A stretch of DNA of 41,711 nucleotides from Actinomadura sp. 7K507 (GCF_004348425.1 NZ_SMKK01000065.1:1-41711); one strand, 5' to 3'. Positions 16,408 to 24,716 are shown, counted from the first letter of the stretch. Notes: generated by a model not told the origin, from the sequence alone. Numbers and translations are program-made.

Positions 16408-17568
16408 ATGGGTACCCCGGTGATCGTCGAGGCGGTGCGCACGCCGCTCGGAAAGCGCAACGGCTGGCTCGCGGGCCTCAAGGCCCAGGCCGTCCTGGCG
16501 CACGCGCTGGACGCCGCCGTCGGGCGCTCCGGAATCGACGCAGCCGAGGTCGAACAGGTCTTCGCGGGCTGCGTGACCCAGGCCGGCGAGCAGGGCGGGC
16601 ACGTCGGCCGCTACGCCTGGCTGTACGCGGGCCTGCCCTGGCAGACCGGGGTCACCACGATCGACGCCCAGTGCGGGTCGGCGCAGCAGGCCGTCCACCT
16701 CGCCGCGTCGCAGATCGCCGCCGGCGTCGTGGACGTCGCGATCGGCTGCGGCGTCGAGGTGATGAGCCGCGCGCCGCTCGGCAGCAACGTCCTGCCGGCG
16801 AACCCGCGGCCGGACGACTGGTCGATCGACATGCCGAACCAGTTCGAGGCCGCCGAGCGGATCGCCGCCCGCCGCGGGATCACCCGCGGCGACCTGGACG
16901 CGTTCGGCGCCCGCTCGCAGCAGCTCGGCGCCAAGGCCTGGGCCGACGGCCGCTTCGACCGCGAGATCGCCCCGATCACGGCGCCCGTCCTGGACGCCGA
17001 GGGCAACGTCACCGGCGAGACCCGCGAGGTCACCCGCGACCAGGGCCTGCGCGAGACCACCGCCGACGGCCTCGCCAAGCTCAAGCCCGTCCTCGGCCCG
17101 GAAGGGCGGCACACGGCGGGCACCTCGTCGCAGATCTCCGACGGCGCCGCCGCCGTCCTGCTGATGTCGGAGGAGAAGGCGAAGGCCCTGGGCCTGCGTC
17201 CCCGCGCCCGCGTCAAGACCCAGGCGCTGGTCGGCTCGGAGCCGTACTACCATCTGGACGGCCCGGTCCAGTCGACCGAGCGCGTCCTCCAGAAGTCCGG
17301 CATGGCGATGGGCGACATCGACATCACCGAGATCAACGAGGCGTTCGCGTCGATCGTGCTGTCCTGGGCGTCGGTCCACAAGCCCGACATGGACAGGGTC
17401 AACGTCAACGGCGGCGCGATCGCGATCGGCCACCCGGTCGGCGCGACCGGGGCGCGGCTGATCACGACGGCGCTGCACGAGCTGGAACGCCGCGACGCCG
17501 GAACGGCCCTGGTGACCATGTGCTGCGGCGGCGCCCTGTCCACGGCGACCATCCTCGAACGGATCTGA
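16408..17568 (+). CDS. fadA5: Steroid 3-ketoacyl-CoA thiolase (FadA5-like)
   Basis: 386 residues. Cleaves beta-ketoacyl-CoA in the last beta-oxidation cycle of a sterol side chain. It tracks M. tuberculosis FadA5 motif by motif, as I remember that protein: VIVEAVRTPLGKRNGWL, DAQCGSAQQ (nucleophilic Cys near residue 93), PNQFEAAERIAARRGITR, ALVGSEPYYHLDGPVQST, NGGAIAIGHPVGATG (His) and CCGGALSTATILERI (second Cys). Start ATG 16408 has AGAAGGAG seven bases upstream; 11 extra codons exist upstream in frame. Promoter carries a KstR-type box. A strong hairpin follows the stop. Another acetyl-CoA acetyltransferase is possible but less likely. Confidence 0.9.
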   Translation: MGTPVIVEAVRTPLGKRNGWLAGLKAQAVLAHALDAAVGRSGIDAAEVEQVFAGCVTQAGEQGGHVGRYAWLYAGLPWQTGVTTIDAQCGSAQQAVHLAASQIAAGVVDVAIGCGVEVMSRAPLGSNVLPANPRPDDWSIDMPNQFEAAERIAARRGITRGDLDAFGARSQQLGAKAWADGRFDREIAPITAPVLDAEGNVTGETREVTRDQGLRETTADGLAKLKPVLGPEGRHTAGTSSQISDGAAAVLLMSEEKAKALGLRPRARVKTQALVGSEPYYHLDGPVQSTERVLQKSGMAMGDIDITEINEAFASIVLSWASVHKPDMDRVNVNGGAIAIGHPVGATGARLITTALHELERRDAGTALVTMCCGGALSTATILERI

Positions 17569-17583
17569 ACGGATCTCCATCAC

Positions 17584-17610
17584 GGGCCCCGGCCTCGACG
17601 GCCGGGGCCC
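17584..17610 (+). terminator. Hairpin after the thiolase gene
   Basis: GGGCCCCGGCC-TCGAC-GGCCGGGGCCC: perfect 11-base arms, five-base loop, no T-run, as is common in actinobacteria. Begins 16 bases after the stop. Confidence 0.8.
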
Positions 17611-17636
17611 TCACAGGCGCGAAAGGCGGTTCTCCT

Positions 17637-18626
17637 TTGCAGCCGGAACCCGAAGACCTGGGCGCGGGAGTCTGGAGCGTTCCAGTCCCGATCCCGGACA
17701 ATCCGCTCGCCTACACGCTCGTGTACGCGCTGGAGAGTCCCCAGGGTCCCGTCCTGATCGATGCGGGCTGGCAGCACGAGGACGCCTGGGCGGCCCTCCG
17801 CGACGGCCTCGGCACGTTCGGGATCGACGTCGCCGACGTCCACGGCGTGGTCGTCACGCACTTCCACCCCGACCACGCGGGGCTGGCCGGGCGCGTCCGC
17901 GACACGTCCGGCGCCTGGATCGCGATGCACCACGCGGACGCGGAGTTCGTCCGGATGTTCCACACCACCGACCGGGCCCACCGGCGCACCATCGAGCTGG
18001 ACTCGCTGCGCCGCGCCGGAGCGGCGGACTCGGAGCTGACCGATCCGCCCCAGGGCGGCCAGGTCGACCCGCCCGCCATCCCGGACCGCGAGCTGTCCGA
18101 CCGCGAGCTCGTCGACCTGCCGGGCCGCAGCCTGCGGACCATCTGGACGCCGGGACACTCCCCGGGGCACATCTGCCTGCACCTTGAGGACGGCGACCGC
18201 ATCTTCACCGGCGACCACGTGCTCCCCCGCATCACCCCGCACGTCGGCCTCTACCCCTACGACATCCCGGACGTCGACCCCCTCGGCCAGTTCCTCGGCT
18301 CGCTCGACAAGGTCTCCGCGATGTCGGTGGACCAGGTCCTGCCGGCCCACCAGTACCGCTTCAACGGCCTGTCCGGCCGCGCTCGGGAGATCATCGAGCA
18401 CCACGAGGAGCGGCTGACCGAGGTGACCGCCCTGCTGTCGTCGCGTCCGACCACCCTGTGGGACCTCACGGCGGGACTGACCTGGCGCCACGCCTGGGCC
18501 GACATGGCGCAGGGCTCCCGCCGCATGGCCGCGGCCGAGGCCGCCGCCCACATCCGGACCCTGGAGACCAGGGGGGTCGCCCGCCGCGAAGGGACGGACG
18601 ACCCCATCCGCTACGTGCTCCGCTGA
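17637..18626 (+). CDS. MBL-fold metallo-hydrolase
   Basis: 329 residues. Metal ligands are visible in THFHPDHAG (HxHxDH) near residue 79, TPGHSPGH near 175, TGDHVL near 197 and LPAHQYRF near 238. An alpha-helical C-terminal region follows (HHEERLTEVTALL, winged-helix-like end), as in MBL proteins of the PNKP/lactonase-like type with a C-terminal winged helix. Start is TTG 17637 with GAAAGG ten bases upstream; it gives MQPEPEDLG. The gene is after the thiolase hairpin and might use read-through. It overlaps the convergent ABC-F gene by 16 bases. Substrate unknown; thioester hydrolase or lactonase would fit the location. Confidence 0.85.
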   Translation: MQPEPEDLGAGVWSVPVPIPDNPLAYTLVYALESPQGPVLIDAGWQHEDAWAALRDGLGTFGIDVADVHGVVVTHFHPDHAGLAGRVRDTSGAWIAMHHADAEFVRMFHTTDRAHRRTIELDSLRRAGAADSELTDPPQGGQVDPPAIPDRELSDRELVDLPGRSLRTIWTPGHSPGHICLHLEDGDRIFTGDHVLPRITPHVGLYPYDIPDVDPLGQFLGSLDKVSAMSVDQVLPAHQYRFNGLSGRAREIIEHHEERLTEVTALLSSRPTTLWDLTAGLTWRHAWADMAQGSRRMAAAEAAAHIRTLETRGVARREGTDDPIRYVLR

Positions 18627-20293
18627 GCCGCGTTCCCGCTGGGCGGGCGCGCGGGGGCGAGCGCCAGGCGGGGCCAGGCGGCGGTGTCGCGCTGGAGCTG
18701 CCGATCATGCGTCGCCAGGACCACGGCCGCCGCCGTGGCGTGCAGGGCGTCGGTCAGCTCGTCCACCAGGGCGATCGACAGGTGGTTGGTCGGCTCGTCC
18801 AGCAGCAGCACGTGCGGGCGCGCCGCCAGCGCCATCGCCAGGTCGAGGCGGCGCTGCTGCCCCATCGACAGCTCGCCCACCGGCTTGCCCAGGTCGGCCG
18901 GCGGCAGCAGGCCGAGGGCGGAGAGGGAGACCGCCTCGTCCTCGCCGAGGACGCCCGAGGTGATCAGGCGTCCGGTATGCGCGGAGAACACGTCGTGGGC
19001 GCGCCTGCCGTCGGCATGCGGCGATTCCTGGGCGAGCAGCCGCACGCGCGCTTCGCGCGCCCGCCGCACCGTCCCGCTCGTCGGGGGCAGGTGTCCCGCG
19101 AGCACCGCCAGGAGCGTCGACTTCCCGGCCCCGTTCGGGCCTGTGACGACGAGGCGTGACCCCGGCTCCAGGGACACGGACACCTCCTGGTGCAGCCGGG
19201 AGTCCACGCGCACGCCGTCGGCGCTCAGCAGCGAGACGCCGGGACGGGCCGGCAGGTCCGGCATCCTGAAGCGCCGCGGCGGCACCGGAGCGGTCACCGC
19301 GTGCCTCTCCAGGTCGTCGCGGCGCCGGTGCACGGCCCGGACGACGCCGGGGGCGCGGGTGGCGCGCTGGTGCTTCCCCGTCCCCTTGTCCGGACGCCAG
19401 CCGGTGACAAGCCGGTTCTGCGCCTCCGACAGGTCGCGGGTCAGCCGCGCGTGCTCGGCCCGCTGCTGCTCGTACTCGTCCTCCCAGCGCCGGAGTTCCG
19501 CCTCGCGGCCCTCCCGGTAGCCGGCGAACCCGTCCCCGTAGACGTTCGGCCGCCCGTCCCGGCTCGGATCGAGGTCGAGGACCGTCGTCGCGACGTCCGA
19601 GAGCAGCGCCCGGTCGTGGCTGACCAGCACGACGCCGCCGGGATGGGCCCGCAGCCTCGCGGTGAGGAACTCCAGGCCCGCCGCGTCCAGGTGGTTCGTC
19701 GGCTCGTCCAGGAGCAGGAAGTCGTGCTCGGCGCCGAGCAGGCACGCGAGCCGGACCCGGTAGCGCTGCCCGACCGACAGTTCTGCCAGCCGCCTGCTCC
19801 GGTCGGTGACCGCGCCCAGGTTCTCCAGGGCGAGGTCGACGCGCCGGTCGGCGTCCCAGGCGTCGAGCGCCTCCGCCGCGTCCAGCGCGGTGGCGTAGTC
19901 CTGCTCCGCGCCGGGCCGTCCCTCGGCCAGGGCTTGCGCGGCGCCGTCGAACGCCTTCAGGGCCGCGCGGGCGTCCGCGAGCTCCATGTCGATGGCCTCG
20001 CCGACCGTGGCGCCGGTTCCAGCGGCCAGCCGGTCGTAGGACAGGGCCTGCTCGGCGATCCCGTAGGTCCCAACGAGCTGGACGTCGCCCTCGTCGGGGA
20101 CCAGCGCCCCGCTGAGGACGTGAAGCAGGGTCGTCTTTCCCCGGCCGTTCTCGCCGACGACGCCCCAGCGCGCTTGCGGGGAGACCGTCAGGTTCACGCC
20201 GTCCAGGACGGTTCGCCCGCCACGGACGACGCGGATGTTCTCGGCTGTGAGCTGTGCCCGGGCGCGCGCGGGCAGGGTGATGGAGATGGTCAT
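18611..20293 (-). CDS. ABC-F family ATPase, probable ribosome-protection antibiotic resistance protein
   Basis: 560 residues, two ATPase domains and no membrane segment. Domain 1: GENGRGKTTLL near residue 47, LSVGQRYRVRLA near 172, LLLDEPTNHLD near 192. Inter-domain linker about residues 255-350, rich in Arg/Glu (the arm that reaches the ribosome). Domain 2: GPNGAGKSTLL near 385, LSMGQQRRLDLA near 478, LLLDEPTNHLS near 500. ABC-F proteins of this kind remove antibiotics such as macrolides, lincosamides or streptogramins from the 50S subunit; drug class cannot be told from sequence. The leader has the marks of translation-dependent regulation (short peptide, nested hairpins, paired Shine-Dalgarno). 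The gene is monocistronic. Confidence 0.88.
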   Translation of the reverse strand: MTISITLPARARAQLTAENIRVVRGGRTVLDGVNLTVSPQARWGVVGENGRGKTTLLHVLSGALVPDEGDVQLVGTYGIAEQALSYDRLAAGTGATVGEAIDMELADARAALKAFDGAAQALAEGRPGAEQDYATALDAAEALDAWDADRRVDLALENLGAVTDRSRRLAELSVGQRYRVRLACLLGAEHDFLLLDEPTNHLDAAGLEFLTARLRAHPGGVVLVSHDRALLSDVATTVLDLDPSRDGRPNVYGDGFAGYREGREAELRRWEDEYEQQRAEHARLTRDLSEAQNRLVTGWRPDKGTGKHQRATRAPGVVRAVHRRRDDLERHAVTAPVPPRRFRMPDLPARPGVSLLSADGVRVDSRLHQEVSVSLEPGSRLVVTGPNGAGKSTLLAVLAGHLPPTSGTVRRAREARVRLLAQESPHADGRRAHDVFSAHTGRLITSGVLGEDEAVSLSALGLLPPADLGKPVGELSMGQQRRLDLAMALAARPHVLLLDEPTNHLSIALVDELTDALHATAAAVVLATHDRQLQRDTAAWPRLALAPARPPSGNAAQRST

Positions 20294-20297
20294 TCTT

Positions 20298-20311
20298 CCT
20301 CCGGACGGAGG
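20298..20311 (-). promoter_or_regulatory. Hairpin that pairs with the ABC-F ribosome-binding site
   Basis: On the minus strand CCTCC-GTCC-GGAGG, followed by AAGA and the ATG of the ABC-F gene at 20293. The Shine-Dalgarno itself is the right arm, so ribosome access depends on opening this stem. A second dyad, CACGTG-GAGA-CACGTG (20316-20331), lies next to it, flanked by GCGCGC copies. Confidence 0.65.
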
Positions 20312-20374
20312 CGCGCACGTGGAGACACGTGTAGAGAGGCGCGCCTTCGAGCTGACTCAGGGCAGCATCAGACC

Positions 20375-20405
20375 GCCCGTGGCTCGCTCGGGGCGAGGGA
20401 CGGGC
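20375..20405 (-). promoter_or_regulatory. Nested stem-loop in the ABC-F leader
   Basis: GCCCGT / ACGGGC outer arms and CTCGC / GCGAG inner arms, symmetric around a five-base loop with a 2x2 internal bulge. It lies between the short leader ORF and the ABC-F gene. It may be an attenuator hairpin; there is no T-run, so intrinsic termination is not assured. Confidence 0.55.
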
Positions 20406-20419
20406 CGTCCGGAGAGGGA

Positions 20420-20443
20420 TCAGAGGAAGAACAGGCGTTGCAC
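20420..20443 (-). CDS. Candidate leader peptide MQRLFFL
   Basis: GTG at 20443 followed by six codons and TGA at 20420, product MQRLFFL. A -10-like TAGCGT (20456-20451) ends seven bases before the GTG, so the mRNA would be leaderless, and a -35-like TTGTGA (20481-20476) stands 19 bases further up, next to an AAAA stretch. Short hydrophobic leader peptides that stall drug-bound ribosomes are known before ABC-F and erm genes. Evidence is position and layout, not homology. Confidence 0.5.
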   Translation of the reverse strand: MQRLFFL

Positions 20444-20481
20444 GGGATCGACGCTACCAACCGTGCCCAGGTGCCTCACAA

Positions 20482-20628
20482 CCCGTTTTCCGAGCCGGGG
20501 CCGCAGGGGTGCGGCGGCGCCGACGGCATCGCCCGGTTCCTGCGTCTGCTGGACGAGCGCGGCCTGAACGCGGTGCCGGGCGGGGTGACGGTGCGGTGCG
20601 ATGCGCGTCACTCCTAGAGGCTGGACTC
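20482..20628. other. Intergenic stretch with no supported feature
   Basis: This 147-base stretch is the rest of the 458-base gap between the ABC-F and P450 genes (20294-20751). An open frame from GTG 20471 to 20617 would encode 48 residues, but it has no ribosome site and no recognisable family. Confidence 0.4.
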
Positions 20629-20631
20629 TTG

Positions 20632-20649
20632 ATGAGACTGGAGTCTCAT
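20632..20649. promoter_or_regulatory. 18-bp perfect palindrome before the tandem P450 genes
   Basis: ATGAGACT-GG-AGTCTCAT, 8-base perfect arms, ending one base before the KstR-type box. A TTGATG at 20629-20634 could be a -35, with TAGAAC (20652-20657) as -10 at 17 bases. It is unrelated in sequence to the KstR box, so a second regulator may bind here. Confidence 0.6.
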
Positions 20650-20650
20650 G

Positions 20651-20666
20651 TTAGAACCTGTTCTAA
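20651..20666 (+). promoter_or_regulatory. KstR-type operator before the tandem P450 genes
   Basis: TTAGAAC-CT-GTTCTAA, perfect 7-base arms. The core TAGAACCTGTTCTA (20652-20665) matches TnnAACnnGTTnnA fully and is the most symmetric of the three copies in the window. It lies 86 bases before the first P450 start. Confidence 0.75.
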
Positions 20667-20751
20667 GTCTGCGGCCGGGCAAGCGCCCGGTCGCACGGCC
20701 CGTCCCACGCCGTCGAGTCGAGTTCCCCACTCCGCATGAAGGGTCTTGCCC

Positions 20752-22008
20752 ATGGCACTTGAGACGTCCATCGCATCGGCCACTCGGCCGTTCCGCGCCC
20801 CCGAGATCGACATCATCGACCCCGGGGTGTACGAGCGCGGAGGCATCCCGCACCAGCAGTTCGCGTGGCTGCGCGACAACGACCCCGTCCACTGGCACCA
20901 GGACCCGAACGACGGGGTGCCGGGGTTCTGGGCGGTGACTCGGCACGAGGACGTCGTACAGGTGTCCCGGCGCGCCGACCCGTACTCGTCCCAGGCCCGT
21001 TCGGCGATGTTCGAGGAGTTCAGCGACGAGGACATCGCCCTCTACGGGCAGATGATGCTGTTCCAGGATCCCCCGGACCACACGAAGCTCCGCTCCATGG
21101 TGAACAAGGGCTTCACACCGCGCATGATCGGGGGGCTGCAGGACCACATCCGGGAAATCTGCCACCAGCTGATCGACAAGGCGGCTCCCATGGGCGAGTG
21201 TGACTTCGTGGAGTACTTCGCCGCGCCGCTGCCCCTCTACACGATCTGCGAGCTGCTCGGCGCACCGCTGGAGGACCGGGAGAAGATCTTCAACTGGTCC
21301 AACAAGCTGGTCGCGTTCAACGACCCCGAGTTCTGCGGCGACCGGGACGAGTCGGCGCAGTTCGCCGCCGAGTTCGCCGGCTGGGCCGGGGAGCTGGCGC
21401 GCAGCCGGGAGTCGACACCGCGCGACGACATCGTGACCAAGCTGCTCACCCCCGACGCCGACGGGTCGCGGATCAGCGAGGAGGAGTTCCAGCTCTTCGT
21501 GATCATGCTGTCGATCGCCGGGAACGAGACGACGCGGACGGCGACGGCGGGCGGCATGCAGGCGTTCTTCGAGCGGCCCGACCAGTGGGAGCGGCTGAAG
21601 GCCGACCGCAGCCTGCTGCCGACCGCGGTAGAGGAGATCGTCCGCTGGGTCAGCCCGATCAACCAGTTCCGCCGGACCGCCCTCAGCGACGTCGAACTGG
21701 GCGGCAAGGAGATCAAGGCGGGCGACAAGGTCGTCCTGTTCTACGGATCGGCGAACCGCGACGAGCGGGTGTTCGACGACCCGTTCGCGTTCGATGTGGG
21801 CCGCGACCCCAACCCGCACATCGGGTTCGGGGGCGGCGGCCCGCACTTCTGCCTCGGCACCCACCTGGCCCGGATGAACCTGAAGATCATCTTCGAGACC
21901 ATCCTGGACAGGATGCCCGACATCGCGCCGGCCGGCGAACCGCGCCGGCTCCGGTCGAACTTCGTCAACGGGCTCAAGGACCTGCCGGTGCGCTTCACCC
22001 CGTCCTGA
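20752..22008 (+). CDS. Cytochrome P450, CYP125/CYP124/CYP142-like
   Basis: 418 residues. Heme loop FGGGGPHFCLGTHLA near residue 360, I-helix LSIAGNETTRT near 250, ExxR motif EEIVR near 298, and a C-terminal RLRSNFVNGLKDLPVRF that is typical of the sterol C26/C27-hydroxylase group (CYP125, CYP142, CYP124). Other shared stretches: RSMVNKGFTPR, KIFNWSN. These enzymes oxidise the terminal methyl of a sterol or branched lipid chain. ATG 20752 is used; TTG 20746 is also possible. Followed 15 bases later by a paralogue. The KstR-type box upstream supports steroid or methyl-branched lipid metabolism. Confidence 0.88.
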   Translation: MALETSIASATRPFRAPEIDIIDPGVYERGGIPHQQFAWLRDNDPVHWHQDPNDGVPGFWAVTRHEDVVQVSRRADPYSSQARSAMFEEFSDEDIALYGQMMLFQDPPDHTKLRSMVNKGFTPRMIGGLQDHIREICHQLIDKAAPMGECDFVEYFAAPLPLYTICELLGAPLEDREKIFNWSNKLVAFNDPEFCGDRDESAQFAAEFAGWAGELARSRESTPRDDIVTKLLTPDADGSRISEEEFQLFVIMLSIAGNETTRTATAGGMQAFFERPDQWERLKADRSLLPTAVEEIVRWVSPINQFRRTALSDVELGGKEIKAGDKVVLFYGSANRDERVFDDPFAFDVGRDPNPHIGFGGGGPHFCLGTHLARMNLKIIFETILDRMPDIAPAGEPRRLRSNFVNGLKDLPVRFTPS

Positions 22009-22023
22009 CCCGAGGAGGTTCCG

Positions 22024-23277
22024 GTGACCGCCACCTACGACACGAACACCCCCGACGCCGCCCCCGACATCGAGCTGGTCGACCCGGGCGCGTACGAGCA
22101 CGGCGGCGTCCCGCACGGGCAGCTGGCGTGGCTGCGCGAGCACGATCCGGTGCACCGGCACCACGGCGACCCGGACCGGGAGTTCCCGCCCTTCTGGGCG
22201 GTCACCCGGCACGAGGACGTGGTCCACGTGTCACGGCATCCGGAGGTGTTCTCGTCGTGGCGGCGGCTCGCGCTGTTCGAGGAACCGGAGGAGGAGCATC
22301 TCGTCCTGCAGCGGATGATGATGCTCAACCAGGACCCGCCGGAGCACTCGCGCAAGCGGAGCATCGTCAACCGGGGCTTCACCCCGCGCGCCATAGGCGC
22401 GCTGGAGGAGCACATCAGGGAGATCTGCCGGAAACTGGTCGCCGAGACGGCGGAGCGGGGGGACGAGGCCGACTTCGTCCGGGACCTGGCGGCTCCGCTG
22501 CCGCTGTACGTGATCTGCGAGCTGCTGGGCGCCCCGCCGGAGGACCGGGAGAAGATCTTCAACTGGTCGAACACGCTGATCGGCGGGGACGACCCGGAGT
22601 TCCAGCGGACGCCGGAGGAGGGCCAGGCCGCCGCGACGGAGCTGTACGCGTACGCGAACGTCCTGGCCGCCGACCGGCGCGAGAACCCGCGCGAGGACAT
22701 CGTCACCAGGCTGCTCCAGCCGGGCAACGACGGGGAGGTGCTGAGCGGGGACGAGTTCGAACTGTTCGTGATGCTGCTGTCGGTCGCGGGCAACGAGACG
22801 ACCCGCAACGCGGCGAGCGGCGGCATGCTGGCGCTGCTGGAGCATCCGGAGCAGTGGGAGCGGCTCAGGGCCGACCGGTCCCTGGTCCGGACGGCGGCGG
22901 ACGAGATCGTCCGCTGGGTCACCCCGGTCAACCTGTTCAAGCGGACGGCCGCCCGGGACACCGAGCTCGGCGGCCGCAGGATCGCCGAGGGCGACAAGGT
23001 CGTGGTCTTCTACGCCTCCGCGAACCGCGACGAGTCGGTGTTCGCCGACCCGTACGCCTTCGACGTGGGACGCGACCCCAACCCGCACATCGGGTTCGGC
23101 GGCGGAGGGCCGCACTTCTGCCTCGGTGCCCACCTCGCCCGACTCGAGCTCAGTGTGCTCTTCGAAACACTTTTGGACGCCATGCCCAATATTGAACTCA
23201 ACGGTAACGTAAGGAGGCTAAGGTCTAGTTTCATCAACGGCATCAAGGAGATGCCGGTGCGTGTGCGGCCGGTGTGA
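22024..23277 (+). CDS. Cytochrome P450, tandem paralogue of the preceding gene
   Basis: 417 residues. Heme loop FGGGGPHFCLGAHLA, I-helix LSVAGNETTRN, ExxR motif DEIVR, end RLRSSFINGIKEMPVRV. It is similar to the previous gene over its whole length (VDPGAYEHGGVPHGQLAWL against IDPGVYERGGIPHQQFAWL), so it arose by duplication. GTG 22024 has GAGGAGG at proper distance. Divergence in the F/G region and B-C loop suggests a different substrate or regiochemistry. Likely electron donor is the ferredoxin at 27522. Confidence 0.9.
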   Translation: MTATYDTNTPDAAPDIELVDPGAYEHGGVPHGQLAWLREHDPVHRHHGDPDREFPPFWAVTRHEDVVHVSRHPEVFSSWRRLALFEEPEEEHLVLQRMMMLNQDPPEHSRKRSIVNRGFTPRAIGALEEHIREICRKLVAETAERGDEADFVRDLAAPLPLYVICELLGAPPEDREKIFNWSNTLIGGDDPEFQRTPEEGQAAATELYAYANVLAADRRENPREDIVTRLLQPGNDGEVLSGDEFELFVMLLSVAGNETTRNAASGGMLALLEHPEQWERLRADRSLVRTAADEIVRWVTPVNLFKRTAARDTELGGRRIAEGDKVVVFYASANRDESVFADPYAFDVGRDPNPHIGFGGGGPHFCLGAHLARLELSVLFETLLDAMPNIELNGNVRRLRSSFINGIKEMPVRVRPV

Positions 23278-23279
23278 CC

Positions 23280-23324
23280 CTTCGTGGCGGGACCCATCGT
23301 GGTGTGGCCCTTCGTGGTGTGAAG
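23280..23324 (+). repeat. Three imperfect 15-bp tandem repeats after the second P450
   Basis: Units CTTCGTGGCGGGACC, CATCGTGGTGTGGCC and CTTCGTGGTGTGAAG. They fill part of the 91-base gap before the GT4 gene. If the GT4 frame began at 23261 they would encode a repeated DPSW, which the family does not have. Confidence 0.6.
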
Positions 23325-23368
23325 CGGTTCGCGAGAGTGACGGGAGTGGTGCGTGGGCAGGGGATGGC

Positions 23369-24673
23369 GTGGGTGAGGCAGGCGGGCCGGACGTTCCGTC
23401 CCGCCCGGACGGTCCGTTGCGTGTCGCTCTGCTCTCGTACCGGAGCAAACCGCACTGCGGCGGCCAGGGCGTCTACCTCCGGCATCTGAGCCGGGAACTG
23501 GCCGATCTCGGGCACACCGTCGAGGTGCTGTCCGGGCAGCCGTATCCGGAGCTGGACCGCGAGGAGATCGCCCTCACGAAGATCCCGAGCCTGGACCTGT
23601 ACCGGGACGAGGACCCGTTCCGCTACCCGGCGCTGAAGGAGTTCCGCGACTGGGTGGACGTCCTCGAGTTCGCGCACATGAAGACGGGCGGCTTCCCCGA
23701 GCCGCTGACCTTCAGCCTGCGCGCCCTGCGGCTGCTGAAGGGGCGCGGCCGCGACTTCGACGTCGTGCACGACAACCAGGTCCTCGGTCTCGGCAACCTC
23801 GGCATCGCCCGGCTCGGCCTGCCGCTGGTGACCAGCATCCACCACCCGATCAGCGTCGACCGGCGGATCGAGCTGGAGGCGGCGCGCGGCATCAAGCAGA
23901 AGCTCGGCAAGTTCCGCTGGTACGGGTTCGTCGGGATGCAGTCGCAGGTGTCGCGGCGGATCGGCCCGGTGCTCACGGTCTCGGAGTCGTCCAAGGTCGA
24001 CATCGTCAAGGACTTCAAGGTCGACCCGCGCGACATCGACATCCTGCCGCTCGGCGTCGACACCCGCATCTTCCACCCGCGCGGCGAGCGCGTCCCCGGC
24101 CGGATCGTCGCGATGGCCAGCGCGGACGCGCCGATCAAGGGCGTGGACGTGCTGCTGCGCGCGGTCGCCAAGCTCGCCACCGAGCGGGACGTGCACGTCA
24201 TCGTCGTCAGCAAGCCGCAGAAGGACGGCCCGACCGACAAGCTCGTGCGGGAACTGGCCCTCGGCGACCGGGTGCGGTTCGTCAGCGGCATCAGCGACGA
24301 CGAGCTGGGCGACCTGCTCGCGTCCGCGGAGATCGCCGTCGTCCCGTCCCGCTACGAGGGCTTCTCGCTGCCCGCCGTGGAGCACATGGCGTCCGGGACG
24401 CCGCTGGTCGCCAGCCGCGCCGGCGCGCTGCCCGAGGTCGTCGGCGACGCGGGCGTCCTCGTCGCGCCCGGGGACGTGGAGGAGCTGGCCGCGACCTTGC
24501 ACCGGCTGCACGACTCCGCCGAGGAGCGCGCGCGGGCCGGCGACGCCGGCCTGGCCCGCGTCCAGCAACGTTTCGCCTGGCCCGCGGTGGCCAAGGCCAC
24601 GGTCGAGCACTACCGGGCCGCCATCACCCAGCAGAACTACCTGCGGCTCGCCGCGGGCAAGGGCAAGGGCTGA
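23369..24673 (+). CDS. Family 4 glycosyltransferase (GT-B)
   Basis: 434 residues from the GTG at 23369. RVALLSYRSKPHCGGQGVYL is the donor-side glycine-rich N-terminus, VLTVSESSKVDIV the mid-domain, and SRYEGFSLPAVEHMASGTPL the E-x7-E motif that binds the nucleotide sugar. The start is uncertain: TTG 23417 would begin right at RVALLSY, and the frame is open back to 23261. Followed by a methyltransferase and an alpha-toroid protein; the same trio order occurs in many actinobacteria and an Rv0225/Rv0224c-like pair exists in mycobacteria. Acceptor unknown. Confidence 0.85.
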   Translation: MGEAGGPDVPSRPDGPLRVALLSYRSKPHCGGQGVYLRHLSRELADLGHTVEVLSGQPYPELDREEIALTKIPSLDLYRDEDPFRYPALKEFRDWVDVLEFAHMKTGGFPEPLTFSLRALRLLKGRGRDFDVVHDNQVLGLGNLGIARLGLPLVTSIHHPISVDRRIELEAARGIKQKLGKFRWYGFVGMQSQVSRRIGPVLTVSESSKVDIVKDFKVDPRDIDILPLGVDTRIFHPRGERVPGRIVAMASADAPIKGVDVLLRAVAKLATERDVHVIVVSKPQKDGPTDKLVRELALGDRVRFVSGISDDELGDLLASAEIAVVPSRYEGFSLPAVEHMASGTPLVASRAGALPEVVGDAGVLVAPGDVEELAATLHRLHDSAEERARAGDAGLARVQQRFAWPAVAKATVEHYRAAITQQNYLRLAAGKGKG

Positions 24674-24716
24674 AGGGCGCCCATCCGGGCGTCCCTCGCA
24701 TGAAAGGAGCACGACC

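Noticed and set aside
20420..20611. A 63-codon minus-strand ORF ending in RLFFL
   Set aside because: The upstream part lacks any coding character. Only the last seven codons, placed right behind a promoter-like sequence, are retained as the leader peptide.
20471..20617. A 48-codon ORF between the ABC-F and P450 genes
   Set aside because: No ribosome site and no known family, although its composition looks partly coding.
23261..23368. An earlier GT4 start at 23261
   Set aside because: It would add a repeated DPSW and Gly-rich stretch that GT4 proteins do not have and would overlap the P450 end.
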